NCBI GenBank assembly: GCA_036924285.1
Contig: JAYKYS010000001.1
Location: 33,975,501 to 34,039,500 of the forward strand
Source: Asterella californica
Taxonomy: Eukaryota > Streptophyta > Marchantiopsida > Marchantiales > Aytoniaceae
Direction of reading: 5' to 3'
Length of the DNA: 64,000 bases
Shown here: positions 22,276 to 36,281 of the stretch, in pieces
Layout of the letters: every line of letters begins with the position of its first letter
Position numbering within the stretch: position 1 is the stretch's first letter
Translations under genes and position numbers: made by a program
The notes under the pieces: model-generated
Databases searched by the model: none
What the model was told of the DNA's origin: nothing
Seen by the model: only the letters and a program-made list of their open reading frames with translations

Positions 22276-23974
22276 TCAGAGGTAAGAATATAGAATCAAT
22301 ACTGAAATGAAATACATTGAGCATCTCATCTCAAAGTATATGAAGAAACAAAATGTTTAAGGTTATGACCTAGGAGTAATGATATTTGGAGTTAAAAAAA
22401 TTTTAAATGATCAATATAGTTTTCCATTATATAAAATTATCATCAAATTATGGACTTATGTTTCATCAAAAAATTGACATTTCTTACTATAATAATAATA
22501 AAATAATTTTCTCCGATCACTATAATCATAATTGAAATTATTAATAGTAAAATTATCATAAAAAACTATTCATATATTACATGTCATTATTTCTTTATTA
22601 CATAATCAATATATCTATTTTAGAAACTATTTGCTGCAAATATGATGAATATATGCTCTAAGAATCTTGATTTTTGATGAACCTCTGATCAAGATTCGTC
22701 GCAAAGATAGAGTAATAAAAAACTCTAGTGTAGGTTTAAAATAATCATAGATTGATTCTATGTAATTTTGCTTATCCATAATCTTTTCTTTCGCGTGAGT
22801 TTTAGGTCGTCAATTTGATTTCAAGTTTCAAACTTACGCAATTGGAGATATCATACATCGTGGAGATGTGAAATCTCACAGTTGGTTTTACATGCATTGA
22901 TGAGTGATGCATGATCTCTATTTGAGACTTGAGTGGTGGAGGTTTGTTTTCTTTCACCATTGATTCATCATTGTTGTTATATTTTCATGACCATTTAATT
23001 TGTAGAGAAGACTTTGATGAAGTTGTATCTAGTTATTTCAATATTATTGATATGATATAACCACCTTGAGGTGTTTTATGAAAATCTAATGCATTGAAGT
23101 CAAGTGTTATATATGAATTCTTGATAAACTATTTTACTTTTTTAAATATTTTCTCGATCTAGTGTATAATTATAGTCTATGTTGCATAAGAAACTTGTAT
23201 GATTTTATACTCAAATTAGAGATCAATTTTTTGTCTGATCATTTCATACTGAATTCTTTGAAGACTTGATATTTATTAGTAGATATCAAAACTATCAATA
23301 TAATAACCATTACTTTAATTTATCTTATAACTGACTTTTAAAAAAATTTCAGTATTACACAATCTTGTCTTGATAATATTAATATTGTTTCTCTTACTTA
23401 TATCTTAAAAAGATGTATGATAAAAAATACCTTAAATATCAAAAGTTTTCGCTTACTAGTCGCATCTAGCAATGTTAATACGATGACATAGTATCACTTG
23501 CATAGTAGACTAATATGAGTTTTACTCTTTGAGTTGCAAAGGAGTGTTGTAGTTTTCATGTCTTGGTAGAGTAAATTATTCAAGGTTTGTGACTCAATCT
23601 TGTTGAATCGACTTAGGACCTTTTGATCTAATAGTTTGTAAATGTGATCACACTCGTTGACATAACCTTAAAACACATAAGATTACTCAAGATTGGAGAG
23701 GTTCACTAGTATTATATCAATCTTCAAGGATGTATTTCATAGCTCTTTTTAGTATTTCATCCTTGATCGTTCAAGTTGTTATCATTTTATCTTTTATTTC
23801 TACGATGAGTGTTGATTAAGTCTAACAACATAGTGCAACTTAAACACTTCTTGAAGAATCAAATATTTCACAAGAAAGCATAAAAGTATGATTAGACCAA
23901 ACATTTGAATTGAGTACGAAGCTACCAACTTGAGACAATTATCACTTGAGTTCTTTAGAAAAAAATGTTGAACC
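22276..23974. other. AT-rich spacer
   Basis: Very AT-rich, stops in all frames, nothing recognised. Confidence 0.55.
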
Positions 23975-24958
23975 ATGAGAGTTTGCATTGTTGTTCAAAT
24001 CCAATGTGACTTAGAACCGATCGCACCATATGCCTCTGCATCTTCATTCCCATCTCATATAGAGTTTCAAAACCTAGAAGAACCTTCATTATCTTATGAG
24101 AAGTTGCAACAAATCTGCGAAGGAGGCATACTCTCCCCAAGAAGCCCTTCAATGTCTCAACGTCCTCCAAGAACTTCTATCTCAGAAGTGATGTGACTTC
24201 CAAAGTATTTCCACCACCTCTTCCACAACCATTTCAATCATTTTCTGCACTTGAAGTTACAACAAGAACTGAAAAATGTCCCTTGAGCACATATATTTCT
24301 CAAAACAAAATTGCTCATCAAATTCCTCAAATCGGAGAAAGTCCTATCTCCACCTCAACCTTACGGGGGAATTCTTCAAAAATGTGGGATTAAAACCATA
24401 TCAACTGCTATTGATACTGAACCAGTTAAACAACACCAACATGGAGATTCTTTGTCTCGTCCAACTTCTTCAAGAATCACAAAGAAAATAAAAAATCTAT
24501 ATGACAGGATCAAAAGAGTTGGATATAAAGGCAAATTTCTAAGATAATAGAACACAAACAACCAAGACCATTGGATTTGGATACATTTCTTTTTGAGCAA
24601 CAAATGATTATGACCTTTGGAAATCAAGCTCTCTCAAGACTAGGTTTCAAAGATGGATAAGTTGATTGGAGTTATAGAGGATCGGTTGTTCTACGATAAC
24701 AAGAAGGTTGGAAACAAATTTTCAATTATACTAGGATCGTCTTCTTCGGTAATAAATGAAGAACCTCATCCACCACAACATCTGTCGACTACAACATCTG
24801 ACCCACTAATCCCTATCACAAGCACCAACTTAATGAAGGAGATTTTACAACGAGTTGATGGTCTAGAAAATCATCTGATGACAAGAAATAAATTAAAACA
24901 GAGGAAACAAAAGCAAAGCAAACAAAAGGTGAGAATCCTTCACAAAAATTTCAGTTAA
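23975..24958 (+). pseudogene. Cluster of short overlapping frames, unknown (retroelement-like)
   Basis: Five plus-strand frames of 66-101 codons lie in close succession in different phases. The text is Ser/Pro/Gln-rich, then Lys-rich at the end (LMTRNKLKQRKQKQSKQK). Successive frames that together would make one longer polar protein look like a decayed gag-type polyprotein. No zinc knuckle, protease or polymerase motif is visible, so the family is not named. Confidence 0.3.
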
Positions 24959-26399
24959 CCATCTTTTGATCCCAAGCAAAAAACCTCATTCATTTATTTC
25001 TTATCAATCTTCATCAATTACACCTTTATATTTTTGCCTAGGGCATTGATTCTAAAGGAAATTACATGGTCTTTTTTCCAACCAGACGGAATTAACTCAA
25101 TTACACAATGGCAACAACGCAAAGCTTAATTGATGAATATATGTATTAAGACAAAGTATTTTTATACATGAGTGTTGCTTATATATAAAAACAAAGGTTG
25201 AAATTTGAGTGCGAGTAATGATTTTGTTAGTGTTTACACAACAAATATCTACCAAAATATGGATAAATGTTGTCATTGATTTCATGAGTTTATACTGGAT
25301 GAACCTCATATCTCTGTTTTTAAATATATACCATGACTTTATCCATTTTTTCTTCTTTTCTCCGAAAACTTTTCTCTAATGTTTGTACCAAAACTAACTA
25401 GAATAATGTCGGAGGTGCTAGAACGTCATATTACAAAAATATCCATGCACCATTTTAGATCAGATGAATAATACAATATCAAAAATAAGAATCTTCATGT
25501 ATAATTTCACGTATAATTAAGATCTTATTCTAATGATAGAAATCAATCCGAGTGTATTATCACTTCAAAGTTGATTTATTTGTTTCCAAGATCATGGATA
25601 TATGTGTTGGACCAATCGGTTATATCGCATAGCTATAGATAGATTGTGAAAAATGGAAAGGAAGAGTGGATTATTTTTGTTATGTAGAGTATTTTTTGTT
25701 GTTGTCGTGTAGTGGATCGGTTATGTTTTGAACGATAATTCATATACAATTTTATTAAAACTTGCTCTAATTGATAATCTGAGTTCATAATATCATAGAG
25801 GTCATCAAGTACAACAACTTTAGTTCATGGATCATCCCAAATGGAGTTACATAATAGGGTTATGGTGATTTATGTACTTTAAGATATTCCAGTAAACAAT
25901 GATGATGTGGCATGAGCTTACGTGGCCAAAAGTTAAGACATCGTATAGGATTCTAACGTGGAATTTTCTGACGTGGATGGAATCTTGTGTGCAGAAATAC
26001 TACTCATTGATAATACTGCAATGCGCGTGCGTGCCACTTGATGGACCGACTGATGAGGTGGCGATACGCATGATAATGAAAAGAAAAAATGATACAAATA
26101 TCACTTCTTAGATAGTGATGGCACAACAGGGCAGCTTAAGAGTGTGCTTACAGATACTACTTAAGCGGGAAAAAGATATTTGTAGATGATCACTTTTAAG
26201 ATCTCAAGATTTTTACGATGAGAGCCACGTGAGATTTTCACCACAATTTTCAGAATTGGATCCGAATCAAATTTTTGAGTCCTTGGGTTCTCGAATGATA
26301 TTTGTATCATTTTTCAAAGTGGAGATGAAAAGTGATATTACTTCTGAGAAGTACAAGGAGTTTAACCAGAGGAGAAGTGATACATGTATCAGTTAAATA
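24959..26399. other. Spacer, nothing recognised
   Basis: AT-rich. A repeated phrase AGTGATA(C)-AATATCACTTCT occurs at about 26090-26110 and 26405-26425, so it may hold a short direct repeat, possibly the left part of the gypsy element that follows. Confidence 0.4.
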
Positions 26400-29300
26400 A
26401 TTGAGAAGTGATACCAATATCACTTCTTGTTTCACAAGAAGACTTTTGCCAATTTTCGCAAGGTTGAGAAAAAGAGAAATCTGCTTGTGGACTGCAATTA
26501 AGACTACAGAGCTGGTTAGAAGAGAACTTGGTACTGTTGAAAAGAAGTTGAGGAGGCAGTGGGATTACTCACGAAGAAAGAACGATGAAAAGACAGAGTT
26601 ATGATCATTGTCAGGAGATCAAAGCCGTTATCGATCATAACCATTTTTGTTATTGTCCATATTGCCTCCTCAACTTACAATAGTTCGACCGATGGTTCTT
26701 ATTGCTCTTTTCACTCAACCACCGATTGCAACTCCGAAGAAGGACAATTTAAGATTGGATGATATCATGCGCGACATGCACGACTTGCAGATCAAGCTTA
26801 TGAGCTTGAAAAAGAAGAGGTCGACATCTGAGATGAAACTAACATCTAGACAAACGTGGGTCTAGAATGCATACGAGATACTTGGTACTGACAATCCGCA
26901 TAGAGATTTTAAGGACTTTGCAGATACCTTACAAGTGAGAGTGATTTTCTAGAAAGAATTGAAAGTTGTGTTAAGGGATACGCTTGCCTTCCCTCAAACC
27001 AACTTCGGTTAATGAGAGATGAAGAAATTGGTTGAGAAATATTTGACAACGCATGCGGTTGTAGCAGTTGGAGCTTCAACTTACAGTGCCAAGGTTGAGA
27101 TCGAAGATGAAGATTTTCATGAGCATGTGATGCCGAACAGATTATGATCATCAACTATGGAGAAAGAAAAATTATCACGTGATACATTACTAACTACCAT
27201 TCAAAGGATGACAAGATGGAAATATTTCTTGGAGGCTCTAAAGTACATGCGTAGATCATCAAAAGTCAACACGAGTTTTTAGTGAATGAGAAGAGGAAAT
27301 AGAAGTTGGAAGAAGTAGAGGATGAAGCTTCTCCCAAGATACAGATTTGAGGAGAGAAGTTCCAACAAGAACTTCATGACATCGGGTCTCAAATCCTATT
27401 GATGGACGATGCTCCTTCCACGTCGAAGGAAAAAACTTTTGAGCAACCTAAGGAGAAGGAGAACTCGGCTACGTACAAATTGAAGTGCATAAATCCATAT
27501 GTTGTGACTCCGATGGTCATATTCATGTTCCCACACGTGCCTTAGAACTTATGATCGATTCATGTATCGAGGATGCATTTACCAAAACTTATAGAATTGC
27601 TTAAGAAAAAGATGTGGATGAAGATCTTGGAGTCATCTTTTGCTCCTAAGTCGAGTCGATGATTTATGATGTTGATGTTGCTATTCGTCCAAGATATGCA
27701 GCTGGTGAACACAATGACAATCAGAATGCAAGTGTTGGGTCGATAGTCAATGAATTTATTGAGGTATTTGCAGAAAGGTCGATCTACTCGATGGGTGCTT
27801 ATACTCAAGATACTGATTCAACTCGTCAGATGTCACCACAATGTGGACTGCACTAGGGTTGGTTCCATGTATCTTGTCGCAAAGAGCTATGATTTTGGTA
27901 GCTCATGTGACGAACGAGATAAACATTGTACTGAGAGTTTCATATCTGAGAAGATAATGTCATTTCTCCATGAAGTGCTAATCAAAAGATGCAAGGAGGA
28001 TGATAAAGATGAAGCTTTAGATCAGAGAAGGTGTCGGTATATGTCTTAGAACATATCAAAGATTGTGAAGATCTTATCTCGACTGTAGGAGGTTCATCTC
28101 ACGCTTTCGGTCGCAAAGTCTACATTTGAGGTTCGAGAAGTCATTATCATTGGTAATCTACGTACATCTTTTGGTCGGAAAAAAAGATCAAACCAAAGTA
28201 GATGCAGTCGAGAGGATGAAAAAAGTTTGCAACTCCTTAAGAAAAGTGCGGAGGTTTTGAATGCGTGTGTGTTCTATCATATTTGGATTCCTCACTATGC
28301 TCATGTGACGGATCCATTATATGAGTTGCTGCAGAAAATAGACTATAAGAGCGGAAGATCAATAATCCTCATGGTGGATACTAGTCTAATCGCTATTGGA
28401 TGGATAGTGAGAAAGAACAGTGCCGATGAAGATAGATTTGTTGTATGGTTTGGTGCGAATGTGTTAACCGCTCGACAATACGTTTATTCGTAGATGAAGA
28501 GAGAATTGTAGAGGATTGTCTCATCCATGAAAACAGAGAAGGAATACTTGATTGGTGCAACGGTAATGGTTGATATTGATTGTCTATCATTGTTGAGGAT
28601 GATAACTGACTACACGACTCCAAAAATAGTGATGTTGCGATAAAGAGGGAGAAGATATGATTGATGACGTAGATGACGTACGTATGCAGTTTTATTCCAT
28701 AGCACACTCAAGGAGGGAGGATGAGCTATTCATCGAAGGTTTGTACGATAAAGAATTGCTGAATGTTAGGACATACCTGAGTACCTTAAAGAGACAAGTT
28801 AACTTGACGGATGAGGAGTTCTGAAGGATTAGAAAGAAGGCGTACAACTTCATCTTGCAAGGAGGAGTTTTGTGGAAGAGATTGAAGCAAAAGGATATAA
28901 TGCCACAAAGCGTGATCTGCGATAAGGAGGAGTATCAAAAGTTGTTGAGGGAGTTTCATGAGATATTGTGGATTGGACACCGAGGAATTTGAGCCATCTT
29001 TACCAAGCTCAAGGAGTGCTACTGGTAGAAGCACACATACAAAGATGTCGTTTTTTTCATAGAATATAGCTTGACCTGTCAGATGTACTCCAACGTTTGA
29101 TATCATGATGGCTACCGATGGGTTTGTGACAAATGATGTACTTGGTGCTTGCTAAGGAAGATCTATAGAATCAAGTGGAAGGGAGGATATTGTGAACGAA
29201 GAAGCCGATGGATGAGTTTGTTGATTCTTTCTCGAGGAGATCGTATGTGGATATGAATGTGTGAGTAAGATCATAGCGGATCGAGGAGAATTGGATGCAC

Positions 29301-29420
29301 ACGAAGCTCACGAGTTCTTTGAGAGACCGTTGAGACAAAAAAACAGTGAAGTGTGAGATCAATTGCAAAAAAGATGAAAACATGAGTTGATACGCTTCAA
29401 AATATGCATCCAAACTGCAC
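26400..29420 (+). pseudogene. Decayed Ty3/gypsy retrotransposon (gag to integrase)
   Basis: Domains in order, with many stops and frame changes. Gag-like polar region 26.4-27.3 kb. Reverse transcriptase 27.66-28.2 kb: the N-AGVG-IVDEF / GRSIYS block reads NASVGSIVNEF, ERSIYSM; where the catalytic FLDD is expected the text is FLHE, so the active site is lost. RNase H 28.23-28.64 kb (HYAHVTDPLYELL, IILMVDTSLIAIGW); about 30 residues are missing between the RT tail and RNase H. Integrase zinc region 28.83-29.1 kb (FHEILWIGHRG ... LTCQMYSN), one zinc cysteine replaced by serine. Integrase core near 29.28 kb (KIIADRGELDAHEAHEFFER). The motif choice matches the gypsy lineage of plants and fungi with this IPHYAH / IGW signature. 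No LTRs were delimited. Inactive. Confidence 0.75.
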
Positions 29421-29589
29421 TTCTAGGACAACGGAGGAAAAAGACAAACGTTTAAACATATAACCAAAATAATCATAAGCAATTGGATGACAACATCCTT
29501 CAAAAATAATTTTGTGAAAAATACAATGTAAAGCGCATAATCATGAGGAAAAGTACTGCTCAATAGGGTTTGCAAGTTCTCTAAATTAG

Positions 29590-29880
29590 CTTCACTAAAC
29601 CTAAAATACTAAATTAAATTTATTAAATTTAGAACCCACTTGATAACTTGATTACACATGCTTAGTATAGTTATACAAAACCCATAAGTGACTCTTGCAA
29701 ACAGAACCTTTCTTCGGTATAAAGATATGTTAATCTCACGAGTAAAAATGTTTGTAATTTGTAAGCTTTAATGTATAGCCTAATCTTTCTAAGAAGAAAA
29801 GTTAAGAAATAAATTAAAACTCTTTGCATATTCCTTTCTTCCTAACTTGGAATAGGTGAATATGCATTCAAAATGAAATA
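29590..29880 (+). repeat. Dispersed hairpin-bearing repeat copy
   Basis: Contains AACCCATAAGTG (near 29679), an AT block with TTAAGAAATAAATTAAA, and a hairpin 29825-29845 / 29847-29866 (TGCATATTC ... GAATATGCA) ending GGTGAATATGCA. Confidence 0.55.
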
Positions 29881-29899
29881 TAAATATAAATATAAATAT

Positions 29900-30239
29900 A
29901 TACTTCCAAACATCTATTCATTGTCTTTGTGGCATTTTCCAGCTGATCAATAAATTATAGTATTTACGTTCGATTAACTCATGAGATTTTGTATATACGT
30001 CCAAGGATAATATTACTAATAAATAAATTTTATATCCAAAATGAATAGATGTATATGAACCTGTGACATTGGTAATCAGGGGAACCAGAAGTTGAAGTTG
30101 CGGAGAAATTGAAGCTGCAGGAGAATCAGACGTCGAAGTTTTCTTGTTGTTTGTGGAATTTGTTAGAGTAATTTGTTTGTTCGATTTAAAACTTTCGAAA
30201 AAGATGAACTCTACATACAGTTTTATGATCATTCGAACA
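29900..30239. other. Spacer between repeat copies
   Basis: AT-rich. A minus-strand frame at 29918-30232 has no motif. Confidence 0.4.
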
Positions 30240-30500
30240 CTCTGTAATGAAAAATGAACTCTCTATTCAGTTAGCCTGATCACACATGTCCGCTGATTGA
30301 TTACCAAATCTATAAACAAAGTAACTGAAATGATCTCTTTCTTGGTATAAACATGTCTGCTTTGCCAGAGTAAAAATATTTTTAGTTTTATAATTCTAAT
30401 TTATAGCTTAATCTTTCCAAGAGAGAGTAAGAACATAAATTAAAAAGCATGTATATTCCCCCTCTTCCAAACTTGGAAAAGGGTGAATATGCATGCTTCC
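30240..30500 (+). repeat. Dispersed hairpin-bearing repeat copy
   Basis: A hairpin with 24-nt arms (30447-30470 / 30473-30496; GCATGTATATTC and GAATATGCATGC at the outer ends, about 21 of 24 pairing). Preceded by the same AT-rich body as the copy at 29.6 kb (TTTCTTCGGTATAAA-like, TATAGCTTAATCTTTC). Confidence 0.6.
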
Positions 30501-30799
30501 TAAATGAGAAAAAGAGAGATAAATAGAGAGACAAAACCAGCAAGACAAATTTACTCTATGGGTTAGACTTCACCTAGCACGTTATCGTAGATTATTAATT
30601 CACCAACAAAATGCGAAGAGAAGACAGTAAAACAAAGAAAAGTGAACTTTTCGGAATGACTAAAAGAGTTCTCTTTAATATCTAGTTTTCGTTAGATCCA
30701 TCTGAGCAAGAAATGATTGGATTGGAGTGGGAAATAAATATCATACAAAAGAAATGACACTCAAATGCAAAGATGATACCGAGCTTGAGTGATAATAAA

Positions 30800-31160
30800 A
30801 TATGCATGCTCGATAAACTTCTAAGAACTTTTACTCCTTTAGTGATATAGAAAAAATATATATATATATATATATATGAAATAATTATATTTAAAAAATT
30901 AAAATAATCAACTACTTCTCTAAGTATTATATGTTAGTTGGATCAACAGATGCTGAAGGAGCCAGACTTAACCCATAAGTGCAAAAGATCCAAACACACC
31001 TTGGAAGATATAAATCCCAAAGCATGCTTAGCTCAAATCATCTATTAATGAGTAGATTAATTTACTACCTAACCCCACCGGATAAAAAAATTAGGTAATA
31101 AATTAAACCCCTTTGCATATTCCCCTCTTCCGAACGTTGGAAGAGGTGAATAAATAATAA
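30800..31160 (+). repeat. Dispersed hairpin-bearing repeat copy, both hairpins present
   Basis: Includes (AT)n at 30857-30877 and AACCCATAAGTG near 30970. Hairpin 1 has arms 31057-31072 / 31091-31106 (TTACTACCTAA / TTAGGTAATAA). Hairpin 2 has arms 31118-31131 / 31139-31152 (CCTCTTCC / GGAAGAGG), ending GGTGAATA. This copy best shows the family order. Confidence 0.65.
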
Positions 31161-31673
31161 TATATGCATGGGTGACTCAAGCTCTGTAAGCCAGGAAGAG
31201 GTGAATATATTTATAGACTTCACGCTTACCATGGAAATGCAAACGTTTTCTCACTTCTCGAGAAGCTCTGACCTTTCAGTTCTTCTCTTCAAGGTGATTT
31301 TCTTGCTGGATGGGCATCCAAATTTCAGATTTTTATGTGTAAACTTTTTGGTCTTGTAGCCTGACAGATATTTCTTTGGGGGTTGCTAATGATACTTTTT
31401 CATGGTGAAGCTGTTGAACTTCTCGTATGCATAATAATAAGTCTCCACGTCTTTTCTCAGCTCGAAAGAAAATAAATTTAAGATTTGGTGAAACCAAGAA
31501 ATTCAACCTCTGAAATGTCGAGACATAAATAGACATGAAAAGCAGAGTGCTCATTCTACTATATAATTTTCAAAATGGAAATCTCGAAATATATATTACA
31601 GGCTGTCCTGGTTAATCTCTCTTTGATGGAGGAGGACTTGTCCTATGTTCAATAGGAAAAAAACACGGATTGT

Positions 31674-32278
<605 letters not shown>

Positions 32279-32329
32279 GTAAGAATTTTATGCTAAGCAT
32301 TGGTACCATAGAGAATATGCATGCTCGAT

Positions 32330-32790
32330 TAAATTCTGGAGAATTTTTGTTTCTTAATTATATCAAAAATATATAAATATTAAAAAAATTATTATATACC
32401 AACTGGATGAAAATATTTATAAATACTAATGATTAGTTCATTCTTGGAACATGGACAGACCAGGATATAAACCATAAAGGATGAGTACACCACCACGTTG
32501 ACTAATGTACAAGGCCGGTACAAGTAAATGTTCAAGATTTTTTCATCTTCCGGGTTTTTTCTAAATCGACGATTAGCTGTGTAGTACCCAAATTGCAATA
32601 TAAGATAGTTCCATTCTTTTTCATCTCTTTTAGTTTCCTCACCCAAATACCTTCCGCACGATCGTTGTGATTATCCACACGAGGAAGGATATTATTCACC
32701 ACATGTACACTGAAGTGTACATGGGTGTACATTAATTAACATTCTAATCTTTCCAGTGGAAAGGATTATAACGTTAATTAATGTCCTCAG
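32330..32790 (+). repeat. Dispersed hairpin-bearing repeat copy
   Basis: AT-rich block, AAACCATAAAG (near 32470), a short palindrome 32702-32711 / 32714-32723 (CATGTACACT / AGTGTACATG), and a longer hairpin 32729-32754 / 32758-32784 (ACATTAATTAAC ... GTTAATTAATGT). Confidence 0.55.
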
Positions 32791-33801
32791 GAAATGACAC
32801 GTTTTGATTTAGTGTTCTGGACTTATACCCTAGGGATGCATCAGCCTGATCTTCACTTATGGATTCTCTCCGAATGAGTTGGCTACTCCGGTACTGGTAA
32901 ACATATAATATTTATGAAATATTTTATTTTTATAATAACTTATAAATAAATTTTTATAATACTTATACGTATTCTGATAAGAGAAAACGAAATTCACTGT
33001 ACAAGGGGAGAAGATATTAGTTAGAAGATATTTGCATGAAAAGTGGCATTTTTTATATGTAGATTTGCATGTACAATTTAAAAACGCGAATAATCACTTG
33101 AGCTCAGTTCAGTTTATGTATTAAAATGTTTTTATTTTCTCAAAAAAATAATTTTATTTCAAAATGAATCAAATGTCATCTTCAATTACTCTAGATATAA
33201 TTTAATTCTTGAAGATACCCTTCTAAATCTTTTGAAATAATGATATATTTGTTTGTATGTAGAAACAATCATTATAGTTTTGTTATGTGAGTTCTCTCGG
33301 GAAAGCAAGAAAAATGTTTCTTTCGTTCTCCAGGGGACTGGATTCCCAACGAAGACATTTGTAGCTTTGCTAACTTGAAAGTAGCCAGTATATATAAAAG
33401 AAAGTTAATTATTTGTCAATATAGCCAACGCATCTTACCTTCACTTGATTATGGATCAATGTCCGAAGGTTTTATGAAAAAGATAGAAATACATGGTTTA
33501 TAATTCTATAGAGAAATGGCCATAAATAGTTCATATACATATACATCAAAATATTTATACACATAAAAATTGTATGTCTTGCAAAAAGAAACATCTACCA
33601 GTACCTTACCTAGAGAAAAATCTTCATATATGTAACTAATCTTCTTTAGTTTATATATTTATTTTCAAAAATAACTAACAATAGAATAACATAACGAAGT
33701 GTTGAGACGATAAAAACTCCAAGTTTTAGTCCAGAGAATCCACTTGTCTTCTTCCTTCCACGAGTCAAAAGTTCATGTTGCATGCATATTTTGTCCAAGG
33801 C
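32791..33801. other. AT-rich spacer
   Basis: No coding or structured element recognised. Confidence 0.55.
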
Positions 33802-33841
<40 letters not shown>

Positions 33842-33842
33842 T
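33802..33842. repeat. (AAT)n microsatellite
   Basis: About 13 units of AAT, seen directly. Confidence 0.95.
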
Positions 33843-33984
33843 TTAGTCCTCGGTAAGTATGCAGAACTCATAAGGGCACTGACGGCAGCGAAGGGCTTTT
33901 CTCAGAAATTATGCATGCATGCACCTTTCCCTGAAATTGCAACTTTCTGGAACATGTTAGCATTTACCATCCTTTCACGACGTA

Positions 33985-34079
33985 GCTTTTTACTTCCTCG
34001 GTCCTCGGCACGAACGTCAGTACTTCACCAGTCCCCCGATTTAAAATTTACTTGCTCAGTCCTCTAACCGGCTGGGGAC
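33985..34079 (+). repeat. Left terminal inverted repeat of the MULE
   Basis: Pairs with 39255-39347. Shared blocks include CCTCGGCACGAACGTCAG, ACTTCACCAGTCCCCCGAT and ACTTGCTCAGTCC. Confidence 0.88.
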
Positions 34080-34166
34080 AGTTCTAGAGATGGGAAGGGC
34101 CGGTTTAGGTGAATCACTGTTGAAGGTCGACTGCGAGGAGCGCGGGTCGAGAGCACGGGCCGGAGC

Positions 34167-35091
34167 ATGGAGGATGGGATGAGAGAATGCAAACGCGGGA
34201 GAGTGCAGGAGAAAGCAAACGTGGGAGTGGAGTTCACGCAGCGAGGCTCTGAGCAGTGGCACGACATAGCAGCGATATGGACGATTATAGCTTGTGGATC
34301 GCGCACCACCATGTGTTCTGTGGCCGAGTTTGAAGAGTGCATCGATAATGTCTCTTGCATGTGGATAGAAGCGAGGATTCAAAGAATCATAAAGAGCAAG
34401 GAATGATCGTTGTCTTATATTGCATGTAGTTGGATCGGGTGCAACAAGCGAGTTTCAGAGGCAATTGTGGCAGAGAGCTCTTCAGCGAGAAAGTTGTTGT
34501 TCACTCATTCAATTCCCGGAGACGAAACCTGGCATTCCTACGGTCGACGAGGTACGAAGAGACAATATCGCTTTCACGTGGCGCCTACTGACCAATCTAC
34601 GAAACATGTAGAGGAGAAGGCATTGCCACTTTGTATAGTTTGGAGTGTAGCGGAGAAGATCATCGGTCTCAGTGCAGAAGAATTCGAGAGGTTAGGGATT
34701 TCTAGGCAGGAAGAAGTCTTGAACGAGGTCTGTGACAAATTGTGGCACTTTAAAACTGGTCTGAATACAAAGCAGAACCGATTTACTATCTTCGAAGTAG
34801 AACGTGCTGACGAATTCCAGGATGCGATGGACGATATGACAGAGGATTTTTCGCAGTGTACACCCTACCACTGAATTAGATAGTCTTGTCAAGGAGGAGC
34901 AAGGCGTTGTTCAGTTGGAAATTCGACGTCGACATCGACTTGCTATTAACTTGCAAGAAAAAGCAGCTGAAATAGAAAGCACGCTAGAAGGGATGGTGAA
35001 AGAGATGTCAAACCTTCTAGACACGCACAGACAAGTGAGAGACGCTGCCGATGATTTGATTGAAGCACTAGAGAGAGTCAGAGGATTGTAG
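34167..35091 (+). pseudogene. RPA70 C-terminal-domain-like pseudogene
   Basis: Looks like the C-terminal DNA-binding domain of replication protein A large subunit (single-stranded DNA binding). A short lead-in (RIQRIIKSKE) is followed by an in-frame TGA at 34404-34406 where this family has Trp. Then come YIACSWIGCNKRV, like the first half of the RPA zinc ribbon; ETWHSYGRRG, where the second cysteine pair is expected but Ser and Arg stand; QYRFHVAPTDQST; the family-like helix AEKIIGLSAEEF; and LWHFKTGLN ... FTIFEVERADEF. After a T5 run near 34848 the frame shifts by one nucleotide and continues as a ~72-residue coiled-coil-like tail to TAG at 35089. Two breaks and lost zinc ligands make it non-functional. 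It lies inside the MULE, so it may be captured host sequence or element-borne. Confidence 0.55.
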
Positions 35092-36281
35092 ACACCAGAT
35101 CTCAGAAGAGCCTGTGAATGGCCATTATAGCGTGATTGGTAGAACAATGCAAATATATGGTTGTAATAGTCGATTGAAGTCGCGAGGACTATTGATTTAT
35201 AAGTAATGAAAGGACACTATATTTTTGCGCCTACTTCATTTCATCAGCCTGTTTATGACGATAGTTTCTCGTTGGATACTTCAGTCCTCGAATGTGTACA
35301 CTGCCAGTTACCGAATCAATGGCTGTTAAGAAGAAATTTTATCAGTGGAGTGGTGTCCAAACATGTCATATGTGCCTGTAATATGCTTTTATCCTGAATT
35401 CATTAAGCCAGTTTATACAGAGTCGAAGTTTCTGTAGTGAAGGCAGTATAGAAGTAAACCACGGAGCTAGAGGCAGAACCGGATTAGGTCTCCATAGACC
35501 ATTGAAGTTCGGGAATAAGCTTCCACACATGGAGGGACAAGGCATCAGAGCCTATAATGCCCAAGGCAAGACGTTTCTCCCAGACGAAAATCGGGACAAC
35601 ACCATTCCAACGTACACACGAGTTCATGCTCCAGAGTACACACGAGCTTCATTCCATGTACACTACGAGAAGGTGTCCAGAAATTCACTGCGGCTACTAA
35701 CAAAGAAGCTGTGCAATCATAAGATCGAAATTGACTGTATCCTCTTTGTGACTGTGACGCACGTAAATCAGTTACAATAGCTGTGTAAAGCCACTTAGGC
35801 TTCAACAAAACTTCAGCATGGACAAAGTAGCTACGAAAACCCCCAGTTGCAAAGACCTCTCGCATGGTCCAGAATTGAACCTAGTGACTATATGAAATAT
35901 TGAAGTGTGGCTAGTCGCAAGATTCTAACTCCCTATCTTCAATTAACGTCAGATCAAAATAGCCGGGGGCAGTAGTCTCGAGTTGCACTAAAACTTACTT
36001 CAAATTCGCCAGGGGCACTAGCCTCGAGTTGCACTAAAACGGAACGAAACTCATACTACCGCCACGAAAAAGCCAAAATGACAAAGATGCAGCCAACAAC
36101 ACCACACTGCTTAAATGCAGGAACGGTGAGCTGTAGTAGCCAAATCATCGAGCGGAACTCGATCCGGAACCTTAGCACTGCGCCTACCGAACTCGATCCG
36201 GAACCTGCACACTCCGGTAGTAGTAGCAAGATCCGGAACGTGCACACTCTGCCCAAGTAACTCGATTGAGCAAACTCGGTT
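35092..36281. other. MULE interior, nothing recognised
   Basis: Frames of 60-107 codons on both strands without motifs. The phrase ACTCGATCCGGAACC occurs twice at about 36155 and 36190, and AGGGGCAGTAG/AGGGGCACTAG-CTCGAGTTGCACTAAAAC twice near 35965 and 36012. Confidence 0.45.

Noticed and set aside
23975..24958. Endogenous pararetrovirus coat or movement protein
   Set aside because: No diagnostic zinc knuckle, protease or reverse transcriptase motif could be seen, so no viral label is justified.
29918..30232. 104-codon minus-strand frame
   Set aside because: AT-rich, low complexity, and no similarity recognised.
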